64,000 nt of DNA from Myxococcales bacterium (lineage in GTDB: Bacteria > Myxococcota_A > Polyangia > Polyangiales > Polyangiaceae), in contig JANXLV010000033.1 of NCBI GenBank assembly GCA_025355005.1, forward strand, positions 1 to 64,000, in the 5' to 3' direction. Under the pieces are notes generated by a model, which searched no databases, was not told the origin of the DNA, and saw only the letters and a program-made list of their open reading frames with translations. Both the position numbers and the translations under genes were made by a program. Below are positions 1 to 8,828 of the stretch, piece by piece (the first letter of the stretch is position 1; every line of letters starts with the position of its first letter).

Positions 1-340
1 ATGCGAGCGAGATGCGCGAGTAGCCGTTCTGCTTCGCGAGCTCGTGGGAGAGGAACTGCGGGCTCTGCTTCACGAGCCGGTCGAAGCCCGGGATCGCATC
101 GGTGTACTTCCCGTTCGTCAGATAGAGGTCTGACGGGAACGGCACGTCCAGGAGAAGCGGAAGCGTGCCGTCGGTGGGTAGGGAGAAGCGCGCGGAGACG
201 GGAGTGGGAGCGGTGCCTTTGCCGTCGCCGTCCGTACCGCACGCGAAGAAAACAAGTGCCGACGCCAGCGAGTACATCGCGATGGGCGCGACAATCGCCA
301 ATCGAGACGCGGAGCGGGGACGGCGAAGTGTGCGCAGCAT
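1..340 (-). CDS. Secreted lipoprotein, N-terminal part, runs off the left edge
   Basis: The reverse strand is open from an ATG at 340 to base 1, giving 113 codons with no stop, so the C-terminus lies outside the window. The start MLRTLRRPRSASR is an Arg-rich n-region, followed by a hydrophobic stretch ending VFFACG, which fits a signal peptide with a lipobox and Cys near residue 34. After it come a short Gly/Asp/Lys linker and mature sequence containing LDVPFPSDLYLTNG. That FPxDLY-type pattern is seen near the N-termini of large secreted lipase-like or Ig-fold proteins of myxobacteria, but the fragment is too short to name a function. It diverges from the lipoprotein at 411, leaving about 70 bases for both promoters. 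Confidence 0.72.
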   Translation of the reverse strand, partial: MLRTLRRPRSASRLAIVAPIAMYSLASALVFFACGTDGDGKGTAPTPVSARFSLPTDGTLPLLLDVPFPSDLYLTNGKYTDAIPGFDRLVKQSPQFLSHELAKQNGYSRISLA

Positions 341-410
341 GTCCCCACGATAGGCCAGGGCCCTTCAAAATGGCAGGCGGAGGCGCGGCGGTTGCGCTAC
401 AACATCGCCC

Positions 411-950
411 ATGAACAAGGCGGGCAGGGTTCTTGTGGGGGCAGTGTTCGTCACGGGCGGGTGCGCGCTCTTCTCCGCTTGTGGCAGCACGGCGTCGAGC
501 ACCTCGGATGACGGAGGCGCTGACGGCGCAGGTCTGAAGGAGACCTCCACGCTGGACACGTCCGTCGCGGACACGTCCGCGTCGGCCGACAGCGCGACGT
601 GCGATCTCGCCGTGGACCTGACCACCGAGATCCCGGACGCCGCCCTGGATGAAGCGGGCACCAAGTCGACCGGACTGTGCCTCGCGTGCGCAAACACGGC
701 GAAGACCTGCAAGACGCAGATCGACAGCTGCAACGCCAACTGCGACTGCAAGAGCATCGCCGGCAACGTCCTCACGTGCATCGCCAAGGGCGGTAGCCAG
801 ATCGCGTGCGCAGCGATGGCCGCTGGCGTCTCGTCGGAGGCGCAGACCATCGGCTATGCGCTCCTCGGCTGCGTCCAGAAGTATTGCAGCGCCGAGTGCT
901 CGCCCCAGGCGCTCTCGGACGGCGGCGGCGACGCGGCCGACGGCAGCTGA
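411..950 (+). CDS. Small Cys-rich lipoprotein, unknown function
   Basis: 179 residues. The signal peptide (about residues 1-24) ends LFSACG, a plausible lipobox, so the protein is probably anchored by an N-terminal lipidated Cys. An Ala/Ser/Asp/Thr linker follows. The C-terminal half has many cysteines (CLAC, TCKTQIDSC, NANCDC, LLGCVQKYC, SAEC), probably forming disulfides in the periplasm or at the surface, and the tail is Asp/Gly-rich. Such small Cys-rich lipoproteins are abundant in myxobacterial genomes and mostly unassigned; no enzyme motif is visible. The stop at 948-950 directly abuts the convergent biotin carboxylase stop at 951. Confidence 0.75.
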   Translation: MNKAGRVLVGAVFVTGGCALFSACGSTASSTSDDGGADGAGLKETSTLDTSVADTSASADSATCDLAVDLTTEIPDAALDEAGTKSTGLCLACANTAKTCKTQIDSCNANCDCKSIAGNVLTCIAKGGSQIACAAMAAGVSSEAQTIGYALLGCVQKYCSAECSPQALSDGGGDAADGS

Positions 951-2471
951 TCAGCGACGGAGCATGTTCGAGCGATGCGCGGCGACCCACGGGGTCAGGC
1001 GCGCGCCTTTTTCGCCCGTGACTGCTTCCTTCGCTCCCGTTGCGCGCTCCATGCGCGCAGCGGCGAGCGCCACGGCGACGGCGACCTTCTCGCGGTGCTC
1101 CGCGGGGACGGTCGCGTACCCGAGCAGCACGTCGTGGTGACGATCGAGGAAGCCGGTGTCGTAGCGGCCCGCGACGAAGTCCGGATGGGCGAACAGCTTC
1201 TCGTGGAACGCGAGGTTCGTGCGGATGCCCGTGACGATGTACTCGGAGAGCGCGCGACGCATGCGAGCGACCGCACGCTCACGCGTGGGCGCCCACACGG
1301 ACAGCTTCGAGATGAGCGGATCGTAGAAGCTGGAGATGACACAGCCCGGATAGGCGCCGCCGTCGTCGCGGATGCCAGGGCCAGCAGGCGTGACCAAGCT
1401 CTCGATCTTGCCTGGTGAAGGCAAAAATCCGCTCGCGGGGTCCTCTGCGTAGATGCGGCACTCGATCGCAGCGCCGCGCGTCTCCAGATCCGATTGAGCA
1501 AAACCGAGCTTTTCGCCCTGCGCGATGAGCACCATCTCCCGCACCAGGTCGAGGCCGGTCACGAGCTCCGTCACCGGGTGCTCCACCTGCAGGCGCGTGT
1601 TCATCTCCAGGAAGTAGAAGGCTCCGTCCGGCGCGAGGAGGAACTCGAACGTACCGGCGGAGAAGTAGCCGACGGCCTTCGCGCCCTTCACGGCGATCTC
1701 GCCCATCTTGGCGACGAGCTCACGCGATGCGGCGGGCGATGGCGTCTCCTCCACCACCTTCTGGTTGCGGCGCTGGATGGAGCAGTCGCGCTCGAAGACG
1801 TGGACGAGGTTGCCATCGCGATCGCCCAGGACCTGGATCTCCACGTGACGCGGCGTGAGGATCGCCTTCTCGATGTAGACGGTGTCGTCGCCGAAGAACT
1901 TCTTTGCTTCGCTCCGGGCGCGCTCCCAGGCGCTCGCCATCTCGCTCGCGGCATTGACCAGACGGATGCCCTTGCCGCCGCCACCGGCCGACGCCTTGAG
2001 CATGACGGGGTAGCCGATCTTGTTCGACGCCGCGATGGCCTCGTCCGTCGTGTCGCACATGGCGCCGGGAACGATGGGCACACCCGCGTCCGCCATGCGC
2101 TTGCGCGCCGCGGTCTTGCTGCCCATGTTGCGCATCGCGGACGCCGGCGGACCGATGAACGTGATGCCAGCGCGCTCGCACGCGTCCACGAAGTCTGCGT
2201 TCTCGGAGAGAAAGCCGTAGCCGGGGTGGATGGCGTCGCAGCCGGCCTTCTTCGCGGTGTCCACGACCTTGTCGATCCGGAGGTAGCTCTCGGACGCAGC
2301 GGCGGGCCCGATGGGATACGCCTCATCGGCGACACGAACGTGGAGCGCGGCGCGATCCACGTCGGAGTAGATCGCGGTGCTCGCGATGCCCATCTCGCGC
2401 AGGGTGCGCATCACGCGCACGGCGATCTCTCCACGATTGGCGACGAGGACCTTCTTGAACGTCTTCGGCAT
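951..2471 (-). CDS. Acyl-CoA (acetyl-/propionyl-type) carboxylase, biotin carboxylase subunit
   Basis: 506 residues with the full biotin carboxylase order. The N-terminal pre-ATP-grasp domain starts KVLVANRGEIAVRVMRT and continues to HPGYGFLSENA. The ATP-grasp domain has the Gly-rich loop KASAGGGGKGIR, the RHVEIQVLGD strand and EMNTRLQVEHPVTE with the metal/bicarbonate-site residues. The C-terminal domain ends near residue 490. It carboxylates biotin on a carrier protein using ATP and bicarbonate. It is somewhat longer than a typical 450-aa AccC and has no BCCP domain, so the carrier must be encoded elsewhere. A carboxyltransferase beta subunit lies at 30731-32263; the two may act together, but they are not in one operon. 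Which acyl-CoA is used cannot be told. Confidence 0.93.
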   Translation of the reverse strand: MPKTFKKVLVANRGEIAVRVMRTLREMGIASTAIYSDVDRAALHVRVADEAYPIGPAAASESYLRIDKVVDTAKKAGCDAIHPGYGFLSENADFVDACERAGITFIGPPASAMRNMGSKTAARKRMADAGVPIVPGAMCDTTDEAIAASNKIGYPVMLKASAGGGGKGIRLVNAASEMASAWERARSEAKKFFGDDTVYIEKAILTPRHVEIQVLGDRDGNLVHVFERDCSIQRRNQKVVEETPSPAASRELVAKMGEIAVKGAKAVGYFSAGTFEFLLAPDGAFYFLEMNTRLQVEHPVTELVTGLDLVREMVLIAQGEKLGFAQSDLETRGAAIECRIYAEDPASGFLPSPGKIESLVTPAGPGIRDDGGAYPGCVISSFYDPLISKLSVWAPTRERAVARMRRALSEYIVTGIRTNLAFHEKLFAHPDFVAGRYDTGFLDRHHDVLLGYATVPAEHREKVAVAVALAAARMERATGAKEAVTGEKGARLTPWVAAHRSNMLRR

Positions 2472-2507
2472 GTGGGCCCGGTTCTACCAGCTCGCCCGGC
2501 GAGAGCG

Positions 2508-2867
2508 CTACGGCCAACCGAACATCTCGCGCGACGAAAGCCCCAGAAAGAGGCTGGATGCGTTCGCGGCGAGAGACAGGAGCAGCGGGTGCCGAACACC
2601 GAACGCTCGCAGCCAGACGGCCTCCACCACGACCGCGAATGCCTCCGCTCCGAACATGCTGGCCCATTCGTCATGGAACATGCGCGGGAAGACGAACCAC
2701 ACGAACGGATGCGTGAGCAGGCTGGCGCCGAACGCGATCGCCAGCCGCTTGCCCACGCTGCGACCTCTGGGAGAGAAGCCACGCACCGAGTACAGCGGCA
2801 CCTCGACGAGCTCCGTGAAGCCGAAGCCCGAGAGCCACGCGAGCACTGACGACATCGCGAGGGACAT
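2508..2867 (-). CDS. Small integral membrane protein, unknown function
   Basis: 119 residues with about four hydrophobic segments: near residues 5-20, 43-62 (AIAFGASLLTHPFVWFVF), 75-88 and 93-108. It is upstream of and codirectional with the biotin carboxylase, 36 bases away, and may be cotranscribed with it. It diverges from xseA, with only 16 bases between the two start codons; a second Met at residue 5 is an alternative start. No family was recognised. Length, hydropathy and codon use support a real gene. Confidence 0.68.
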   Translation of the reverse strand: MSLAMSSVLAWLSGFGFTELVEVPLYSVRGFSPRGRSVGKRLAIAFGASLLTHPFVWFVFPRMFHDEWASMFGAEAFAVVVEAVWLRAFGVRHPLLLSLAANASSLFLGLSSREMFGWP

Positions 2868-2883
2868 CGGCTAAAACAATAGC

Positions 2884-4362
2884 GTGGCTGGCAGGACGCT
2901 CGAGTTCGATTTCACGGAGCGACCGCCGTCAGAGCCAGAGCGACCGCCGTCAGAGCCGGAGCGACCGCCGTCAGAGCCGGAGCCAGCGCCAACGCCCGAC
3001 CTTGGCCCGCGGACGCTCAGCGTGGCCGAGCTCGGCCGCACCATTCGTCGCGCGCTCGACTCCGACTTTCGCATGCCCGTGTGGGTCGAGGGCGAGATCT
3101 CTGGCGCGCGCCCCGCCGCCAGCGGACACATGTACTTTACACTCAAAGACGCGAAGGAGGACGCCTCGGTCGACGTCGCGATGTACAAGTCCAGCCTGAC
3201 ACCGCGCGGCCGCGCGTGCATCAAGGACGGCAACCACGTGCGCTTGCGTGGACGGCCGCAGTACTATGCGCCGCGCGGCCGCCTCCAGCTGATCTGCGAC
3301 GGGGTGGAGCTCGCCGGCGCGGGAGCGCTGCTCGTCGCCTTGGAGAAGCTGAAGGCGAAGCTCGCCGCAGAGGGGCTCTTCAGGCTCGAGCGCAAACGCC
3401 CGCTCCCGCATGCACCGCGTCGCATCGGCGTGGTCACGTCGCAGACCGGCGCCGTCATCCACGACATCGCAAAGGTCGCATTCCAGCGGGGCGGCGCCAG
3501 CATCTTGCTCGCACCTGCCCTCGTGCAGGGTGCCGGTGCCGCCCGGTCGGTGATGTACGCGCTCGCTGCCCTCTCGCGCGTTCCCGACGTGGACGTGATC
3601 ATCGTGGGCCGTGGCGGCGGCTCCGCCGACGATCTGCAGGCCTTCAACGACGAGGCGCTGGTGCGCGCAGTGGCCGCTTGCCGCGTGCCCGTCGTGAGCG
3701 CCGTCGGTCACGAGGTCGACGTCACGCTCGTGGACTTCGCGGCGGATGCGCGCGCGGCCACGCCCTCGCAAGCCGCGGAGATGACGGTGCCGGACGTGCG
3801 CGCCGAGCTGCGGCTGCTTCGCGAACAGGAGCTCCGCCTGCGACGGATCTCCACATCCCGGCTCGCGGGGGAGAGCCACGAGCTGTCATCGCTGCTTCGG
3901 CGGTTGCCGGACCCGGCGCGCTTCATCGGCGATCTGCGTCAGGGCGTGGACGATCTGAAAACGGACATGACGGAGCTCTCCCTCGCGCGCGTTCGCGCCG
4001 AGCACGCGGCAGTGGACGCCCTGGAGAAGCGGCTCACTCGACGCCACCCGCGGGCCGTGCTGGCGAAGGAACGCGCGGACCTGGTGCAGCGGCGCGCGCG
4101 GATGGAGCAGCGGCTTGCCCGGCGCATGTCCCAGGAGCGCGAGGACCTCACGGGACTGTTCGGCCGCCTGGACGCGATGAGCCCGCTGAAGGTGCTCGCG
4201 CGCGGCTACGCGATCGCCACGCACACGGATGGTCGCGCAGTCCGCAGCAGCGCGGAGCTAACGCTCGGGGAGCCGGTGCACGTGCGCATCCACGAAGGCG
4301 CGTTCTCCGCCACAGTCACGGACATCATCCCGGCTGACCAGAAGAAACCTGGCGAGCCCTGA
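2884..4362 (+). CDS. xseA: Exodeoxyribonuclease VII large subunit
   Basis: 492 residues from a GTG start. After an unusual N-terminal extension with three copies of the heptapeptide ERPPSEP, the OB-fold begins at LSVAELGRTIRRAL and includes VWVEGEISGARPAASGHMYF. The catalytic core has PRRIGVVTSQTGAVIHD, the Gly-rich VGRGGGSADDLQAFNDE and SAVGHEVDVTLVDF, all hallmarks of XseA. A long coiled coil and the C-terminal LARGYAI segment complete the family architecture. The enzyme, as a complex with several XseB subunits, degrades single-stranded DNA to oligonucleotides. No xseB follows; aroE starts 26 bases downstream. There is no clear Shine-Dalgarno before the GTG, and an A/T-rich patch (TAAAACAATA) sits just upstream, so a short-leader or leaderless mRNA is possible. 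Confidence 0.96.
   Translation: MAGRTLEFDFTERPPSEPERPPSEPERPPSEPEPAPTPDLGPRTLSVAELGRTIRRALDSDFRMPVWVEGEISGARPAASGHMYFTLKDAKEDASVDVAMYKSSLTPRGRACIKDGNHVRLRGRPQYYAPRGRLQLICDGVELAGAGALLVALEKLKAKLAAEGLFRLERKRPLPHAPRRIGVVTSQTGAVIHDIAKVAFQRGGASILLAPALVQGAGAARSVMYALAALSRVPDVDVIIVGRGGGSADDLQAFNDEALVRAVAACRVPVVSAVGHEVDVTLVDFAADARAATPSQAAEMTVPDVRAELRLLREQELRLRRISTSRLAGESHELSSLLRRLPDPARFIGDLRQGVDDLKTDMTELSLARVRAEHAAVDALEKRLTRRHPRAVLAKERADLVQRRARMEQRLARRMSQEREDLTGLFGRLDAMSPLKVLARGYAIATHTDGRAVRSSAELTLGEPVHVRIHEGAFSATVTDIIPADQKKPGEP
2917..2979 (+). repeat. Three 21-bp in-frame tandem repeats inside xseA
   Basis: Three near-identical 21-bp units (GAGCGACCGCCGTCAGAGCC plus a variable last base; only that base of the first copy differs) encode three ERPPSEP heptapeptides ahead of the OB-fold of XseA. 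The near identity of the copies suggests recent expansion. The linker is Pro/Glu-rich and likely disordered. Confidence 0.95.
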
Positions 4363-4388
4363 GGCACCACGCCGGAGCTAGCGCGAAC

Positions 4389-5249
4389 ATGAAATTCGGT
4401 TTGATAGGCGACCCCGTCGCGCACTCGCTGAGTCCTGTCATGCACAGAAGCGCATACCGCGCGCTCGACATGAAGCACACGTACGAGGCCTACCAGGTCG
4501 CCTCCGCGGACGTGGGCGCGTGGGTCGCGCGCGTTCGGTCGGGCGAGATCTCTGGGCTGAACGTGACGGTGCCTCACAAGCAGGCCGTGCTCGCATTCGT
4601 GGATCGCGTGGACGAGAGCGCGCGCGCCGTGCGGGCTGCAAATACGCTCGCGAACGAGGACGGCGCCGTCGTGGCCTACAACACCGACGTCCCCGCGCTC
4701 GCGGCAGAGGTCTCGGCACTGGCACCCGAGCTCACGCCCGCGGACTGGGCAGCGGGCACGGGCATCATCCTGGGCTCTGGCGGCACCGCGCGCTCCGCCG
4801 TGGCCTCGCTGTCCTTGCACCTGCGGCTGCGCAAGATCATCGTGCGCGCGCGCGCGTTCGCGAAAGATGCATCATGCATGCAATTCCGTGAGGCCGTCGC
4901 AGACGTGCTGGACAAGACGGAGCTCTGCATGGAGCCGCTCCTCGAGCGGACGGCGCCGGAAGAGTCTTCTGTGCTCGCGGTCGTGCAGGCCACCAGCGCG
5001 GGCATGACGGGCAAGGAAGGCGGAGACGTGGTGGCACGCGCGGTGTCGTTCTCGTCCTTGCAGGCGCGTGCCGCGGTGCTGGAGGTGATCTACGCGCCGC
5101 TGCGCACGGAGCTCATCGTGGAGGCGCAGCGAGCGGGCATCCGCACGGGGAACGGACTAGGGATGCTCGCGCGGCAAGGCGCGCTGTCATTCGAGATCTG
5201 GCTGGGCGTACCGGCGCCCTACAACGCGATGCTCTCAGCGCTCGTCTGA
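4389..5249 (+). CDS. aroE: Shikimate dehydrogenase (NADP+)
   Basis: 286 residues. It reduces 3-dehydroshikimate to shikimate in the chorismate pathway. The substrate-binding domain starts GLIGDPVAHSLSP (SxS shikimate-binding serines) and carries NVTVPHKQ with the catalytic Lys. NTLAN and YNTDVPAL supply the Asn and catalytic Asp. The Rossmann domain has the GSGGTARS loop for NADP(H). Length fits AroE. It follows xseA by 26 bases on the same strand and may be cotranscribed. Its end is 12 bases from the convergent quinone oxidoreductase. Confidence 0.95.
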   Translation: MKFGLIGDPVAHSLSPVMHRSAYRALDMKHTYEAYQVASADVGAWVARVRSGEISGLNVTVPHKQAVLAFVDRVDESARAVRAANTLANEDGAVVAYNTDVPALAAEVSALAPELTPADWAAGTGIILGSGGTARSAVASLSLHLRLRKIIVRARAFAKDASCMQFREAVADVLDKTELCMEPLLERTAPEESSVLAVVQATSAGMTGKEGGDVVARAVSFSSLQARAAVLEVIYAPLRTELIVEAQRAGIRTGNGLGMLARQGALSFEIWLGVPAPYNAMLSALV

Positions 5250-5261
5250 GAGGGTGTGCTC

Positions 5262-6248
5262 CTAGCTCGATACTTCGAGCACGAACTTTCCGACGCCTTC
5301 GTTCGCAGCGACGCGTGTGTGCGCCTCGGCCACGTCGCGCAGGGGAAGCACCGCGTGGACGCACGGCTTGATGAGGCCGCGCGCGATGAGCGGGACGATA
5401 TTGCGCTCTAGGAGCAGCGCCGCGGCGATCTTCTCCGCAAGCGGACGTGACCGAAGCGCGGTGCCCCGCAGCGTGATGCGCTTGCGCAGGATCACGCCCA
5501 GGTTGAGCTCGCCGTGTGCGCCTCCGGTGAGCCCCACGAGGATGATGCGACCCTGGTGCGCTGCTGCCTGCAGATCCTCCGCGACGTAGGCGCCACCGAC
5601 CAGCTCAAGGATGACGTCCGCGCCGCGCCCTTTCGTAGCCTCGCGCACCGCGTCCGCGAACGTTGCGTCCGTGACCGCGAGTCCGTGGTCCAGTCCGAGC
5701 GCGATCGCTGGCGCGAGCTTCTCCTTCGTGCGCGACGTGCCGATCGTTCGTGCGCCGATCGCCCGCGCGATCTGCACCGCGGCTGTGCCCACGCCGCTCG
5801 CGACCGCGGAGATGAGCACCCATTCGCCCGCACAAAGGCCGCCTTGCGTGATCATCGCGTCGTAGGCCGTGATGGTGGCCTCCGGGAGCGAGGCTGCGTC
5901 CGTGTAGGAGAGACCATCCGGGATCTTCACCATCGTCTCTGCATGCGCGCGCACCTTCTCTGCATACGCGCCGCCGCCGACCAGACCGAAGACGCGATCG
6001 CCCTTCGCCAGGTTCTTCACGCGCGCACCGATGGCGCTCACCTCGCCGGCGAGCTCGAGCCCCGGAATGTCCGGCGGGACGTCGGGCGGAGCAGGATACG
6101 CGCCCATGCGCTGGATGAGGTCCGCGCGGTTCACGGCGGTGGCGCGCACGGTGATCTCGACCTCATCCGGACCGACCACCGGATCGGGCACCTCCTTCAG
6201 CTTGAGGACTTCAGGCCCACCGAACCCATCGAGGACGATCGCTTTCAC
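5262..6248 (-). CDS. NAD(P)H quinone oxidoreductase, zinc-independent MDR family (PIG3-like)
   Basis: 328 residues from a GTG at 6248 (VKAIVLDGFGG), chosen because the family begins with exactly this beta strand. A longer reading from 6311 adds a basic, atypical leader and would overlap the divergent gene. Visible features are the GroES-like N-terminal domain (TAVNRADLIQRMGAYP and the GLELAGEV turn typical of PIG3-like proteins), no structural-zinc Cys cluster, and the cofactor loop ASGVGTAAVQIA with an NADPH-type following strand. It probably reduces quinones or enones by one or two electrons. It lies divergently, 56 bases from the YkgJ-type gene. Confidence 0.88.
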   Translation of the reverse strand: MKAIVLDGFGGPEVLKLKEVPDPVVGPDEVEITVRATAVNRADLIQRMGAYPAPPDVPPDIPGLELAGEVSAIGARVKNLAKGDRVFGLVGGGAYAEKVRAHAETMVKIPDGLSYTDAASLPEATITAYDAMITQGGLCAGEWVLISAVASGVGTAAVQIARAIGARTIGTSRTKEKLAPAIALGLDHGLAVTDATFADAVREATKGRGADVILELVGGAYVAEDLQAAAHQGRIILVGLTGGAHGELNLGVILRKRITLRGTALRSRPLAEKIAAALLLERNIVPLIARGLIKPCVHAVLPLRDVAEAHTRVAANEGVGKFVLEVSS

Positions 6249-6304
6249 GCCACCGAAGATAGCTCTTTGTGTTCGGCGTGCATCGATGACAAAAGGCATG
6301 CGAC

Positions 6305-6937
6305 ATGACACGTGTCGTCCGGCCCATCGTTCGAAGCTTTCACGCGCGGTTCGACAAGGAGTGCGTCGCCTGGGTCAGGAAGGGCGGCCACGCCGTCTAC
6401 TGGGAGAGCTCCACGCGCGCGCGCCTGGTGATCCCCACGCCGGCGAAGGGCGACATCGGCGACCTTGGCTACTGGTCCGTGCTGGACCTGGGCAAGAACA
6501 CCTACGAGACGCACGTCACCGGACGGTTTCGGGGGCTCTCTTCGCTGCGCGTACCGCGCTCCTGCAACGACATCGTGAGAAGGCGGGCCACGCGCGACTC
6601 CGTCCATCCTGGTCCGCATCGCACCGTCAACTTCGACTGCCTCGAGTGCGGCTCGTGCTGCAAGGACAACGAGGTCATCCTGGAGCCGACCGATTTCGCG
6701 CGCTTCGAGGAGGGCGGGCGCCCCGAGCTCGGCAAGGCGCCGCTCGCCCGGAAGCGCGGCACGCAGACGGTCCTCACGCTCCTGCGCTCGAAGGACTGCC
6801 GTCATCTCGGGCACGATCTGAAATGTGGAATCTACACGCTTCGTCCGAACGCTTGCCGCGAGTTCCCGGTCGCCAGCGAGTGCTGCCTCTTCGCACGCCA
6901 GGATGGCCTGGGCGTGGTGGATGGCGCGCTCGACTGA
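6305..6937 (+). CDS. YkgJ-type cysteine-cluster protein
   Basis: 210 residues. The centre carries FDCLECGSCCKDNEV, the N-terminal Cys cluster of the YkgJ/UPF0153 (CxxCxxCC) family. Further cysteines follow in DCRHLG-DLKCGIYTLRPNACREFPV and ASECC, matching the family's second half. These proteins are predicted to bind a zinc ion or an Fe-S cluster; the function is not established. The first 100 residues precede the cluster and match nothing I recognise. There is no signal peptide, so it is likely cytosolic. It is convergent with the PQQ-propeller lipoprotein gene, with 7 bases between stops. Confidence 0.85.
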   Translation: MTRVVRPIVRSFHARFDKECVAWVRKGGHAVYWESSTRARLVIPTPAKGDIGDLGYWSVLDLGKNTYETHVTGRFRGLSSLRVPRSCNDIVRRRATRDSVHPGPHRTVNFDCLECGSCCKDNEVILEPTDFARFEEGGRPELGKAPLARKRGTQTVLTLLRSKDCRHLGHDLKCGIYTLRPNACREFPVASECCLFARQDGLGVVDGALD

Positions 6938-6944
6938 CTGACGC

Positions 6945-8828
6945 TCACTTCTTCGGCTTCGTGACTGGCGACACAGCGGACGACGGAGGTGCGGCGGATG
7001 AGGCTGACGAGGAGGAAGACGCGGGCGCAGTGGACTGCTCTGCGGCGAGGATGGCCTCGAGCTTGTTCTTCACGGACACGGTGGTGAACGGGTCCTTGGC
7101 CGCGTCCGTGAGCAGCGCGCGCCCGTCCTTCGGATCGAGCTTCAGGATGGTCTGCCCGACCGTCGCCGTGGCGATGGCCATGTCCTCCGACTCGGAGGCC
7201 GACCGATACATCATGAAGAACGTGCGCAGCTGCGGCAGATCGGACGTCGTGGCGGACACGAGCATCGCCGCGGCCACGCGCTTCACGTCGTCGTCGGTGA
7301 TGTTCGGGTCCGTGAGGTACGGCGCGAGAGAGGAGCTGGCCTTCGGCTCCTTCATCGCAGCGAGCGCTTCGGCCATGGGTCCCACGGGCGGCGAGACCAG
7401 CACGTCACCCAGGAAATCGTAGTGCTTGGTGAGCGCCGTAAGCATGTATTGTGCACCTGTTCGCCGCTGAGCGAGCGCGGTGCGCGCATCCTTCTCGACG
7501 ACGGGCGGGGTGCGCGGGTCGCGCGCAAGATCGACCAGGGTCTTCGTGGCGGACTCGTCCGGCAGCGTGGCGAGCTCACGGAGGAGCAGGCGCTGGGCGG
7601 TGGCGAGCGTCGCCTCACGGTTGGTGACGGCCGTGGAGATCTGCTCGGAGAGCGTGCCCTGCGCGGGCGCGCTGCCCGTGGGCTTGTACGAGTCCAGGAA
7701 GACGACGCAGCTCTGGATCGGCTCGCCGAACGTGGTCTCCGTGAGGATGCCGCCGCTCTTCGCGTCGAACGAGGTGACCTTGCCGTCTTCATCGCACGTG
7801 ACGAGACCGCCGGGGACGGCCTCTCCGCCGATGACGTCGGCCTTGTTCGTGTGCACCCAGGCGAGCTTCCCGCTCTGCGAGTCGAAGCTCATGATCAGGC
7901 TGTAGTACGTGGCAAAGAAGCGGTTCGTGTCCACGCCATACGCCCCGACCGGACCGCCGGCGGGCCGCGCGTAGAGACGTGCCTGATCGAGCGCGTTCGC
8001 GACGACGGGGATGCGCTCCGTGCCAGGAACGAGGAGCCGCGGCGTGCCAGGAAGCTCGCGCTGCGGAATGCCGATGTGCGAGGCGCCGTTCTTGGAGGCG
8101 TCCTTGATGTGGTCGTCGAATCGGAAGATCCCGACCTCACCGAAGTAGAGCGCGGAGCTCTCGGTCCAGGCGCGGCTCACCTTCTCGCGCAGGGTCACGC
8201 GGCCGACCTCTTCGCCGGTGACGGCGTCGTAGGCGGACACGTACTGGTTGGACCAGGGCACGAACACGTGCGCGCCGAGCATCGCGGGCACGCCAAGGAC
8301 CTTGTCCGTCTCCACCTGGCGCTTCACGCTGCCATCGCGCGCGATGACGAGGAGCACGGAGCCCGCGCGGTCGACCTTGCCGAGCGTGACGGCGGTGAGG
8401 TTGCCGTCGTCGCCAGCGCCGCGCACGGGAAGCCCACCTGTCGCGCGAGACCAGAGCTGCTTGCCCGTGGTCGCGTCGAGCGCGAAGACCTCGCCGCCGC
8501 CGGAGCCCACGACGATCGAGCCCACGATCTGCGGGCGTGCGTCCAGCGCGTGTGTGACGGTCCACTTCGCGCCGCCGGCCATCGGCATGCCGATGATCTT
8601 GTTCTTGGCGGAGGTAGGGATGGCGAGGATCACGTCGGCGCCGCGCGTGAACGGAGCGTCGCGGAGCTTGTTTCGCACAGCAGCGATGGACGCGCCGCCG
8701 TCGTCGGACCACTCCGACGAGAAGAGCTTCGGATGGAGCTCGTTGCCGCCGCAGCCCATGCCGGGGAACAAGGAGAACGCAGACGCGATCACGGCGAGCG
8801 CGAGCTTCGAGACGGGCGCGGATTTCAC
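6945..8828 (-). CDS. PQQ-type beta-propeller lipoprotein with helical repeat tail
   Basis: 627 residues from a GTG at 8828. That start forms a 4-bp GTGA overlap with the stop of the upstream HEAT-repeat gene and is followed at once by a signal peptide ending LFPGMGCGG, a possible lipobox. The middle holds several propeller strands of the PQQ-like kind (GEVFALDATTGKQLWSRATG, VSAYDAVTGEEVGRV, MSFDSQSGKLAWVHT). The last 250 residues look helical and HEAT-like (LLRELATLPDESATKTLVDLA). A Ser/Ala-rich low-complexity tail ends KPKK. Such propellers usually serve protein-protein contacts, as in BamB, rather than PQQ catalysis. It is probably envelope-located and coupled in translation to the HEAT protein. 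Confidence 0.85.
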   Translation of the reverse strand: MKSAPVSKLALAVIASAFSLFPGMGCGGNELHPKLFSSEWSDDGGASIAAVRNKLRDAPFTRGADVILAIPTSAKNKIIGMPMAGGAKWTVTHALDARPQIVGSIVVGSGGGEVFALDATTGKQLWSRATGGLPVRGAGDDGNLTAVTLGKVDRAGSVLLVIARDGSVKRQVETDKVLGVPAMLGAHVFVPWSNQYVSAYDAVTGEEVGRVTLREKVSRAWTESSALYFGEVGIFRFDDHIKDASKNGASHIGIPQRELPGTPRLLVPGTERIPVVANALDQARLYARPAGGPVGAYGVDTNRFFATYYSLIMSFDSQSGKLAWVHTNKADVIGGEAVPGGLVTCDEDGKVTSFDAKSGGILTETTFGEPIQSCVVFLDSYKPTGSAPAQGTLSEQISTAVTNREATLATAQRLLLRELATLPDESATKTLVDLARDPRTPPVVEKDARTALAQRRTGAQYMLTALTKHYDFLGDVLVSPPVGPMAEALAAMKEPKASSSLAPYLTDPNITDDDVKRVAAAMLVSATTSDLPQLRTFFMMYRSASESEDMAIATATVGQTILKLDPKDGRALLTDAAKDPFTTVSVKNKLEAILAAEQSTAPASSSSSASSAAPPSSAVSPVTKPKK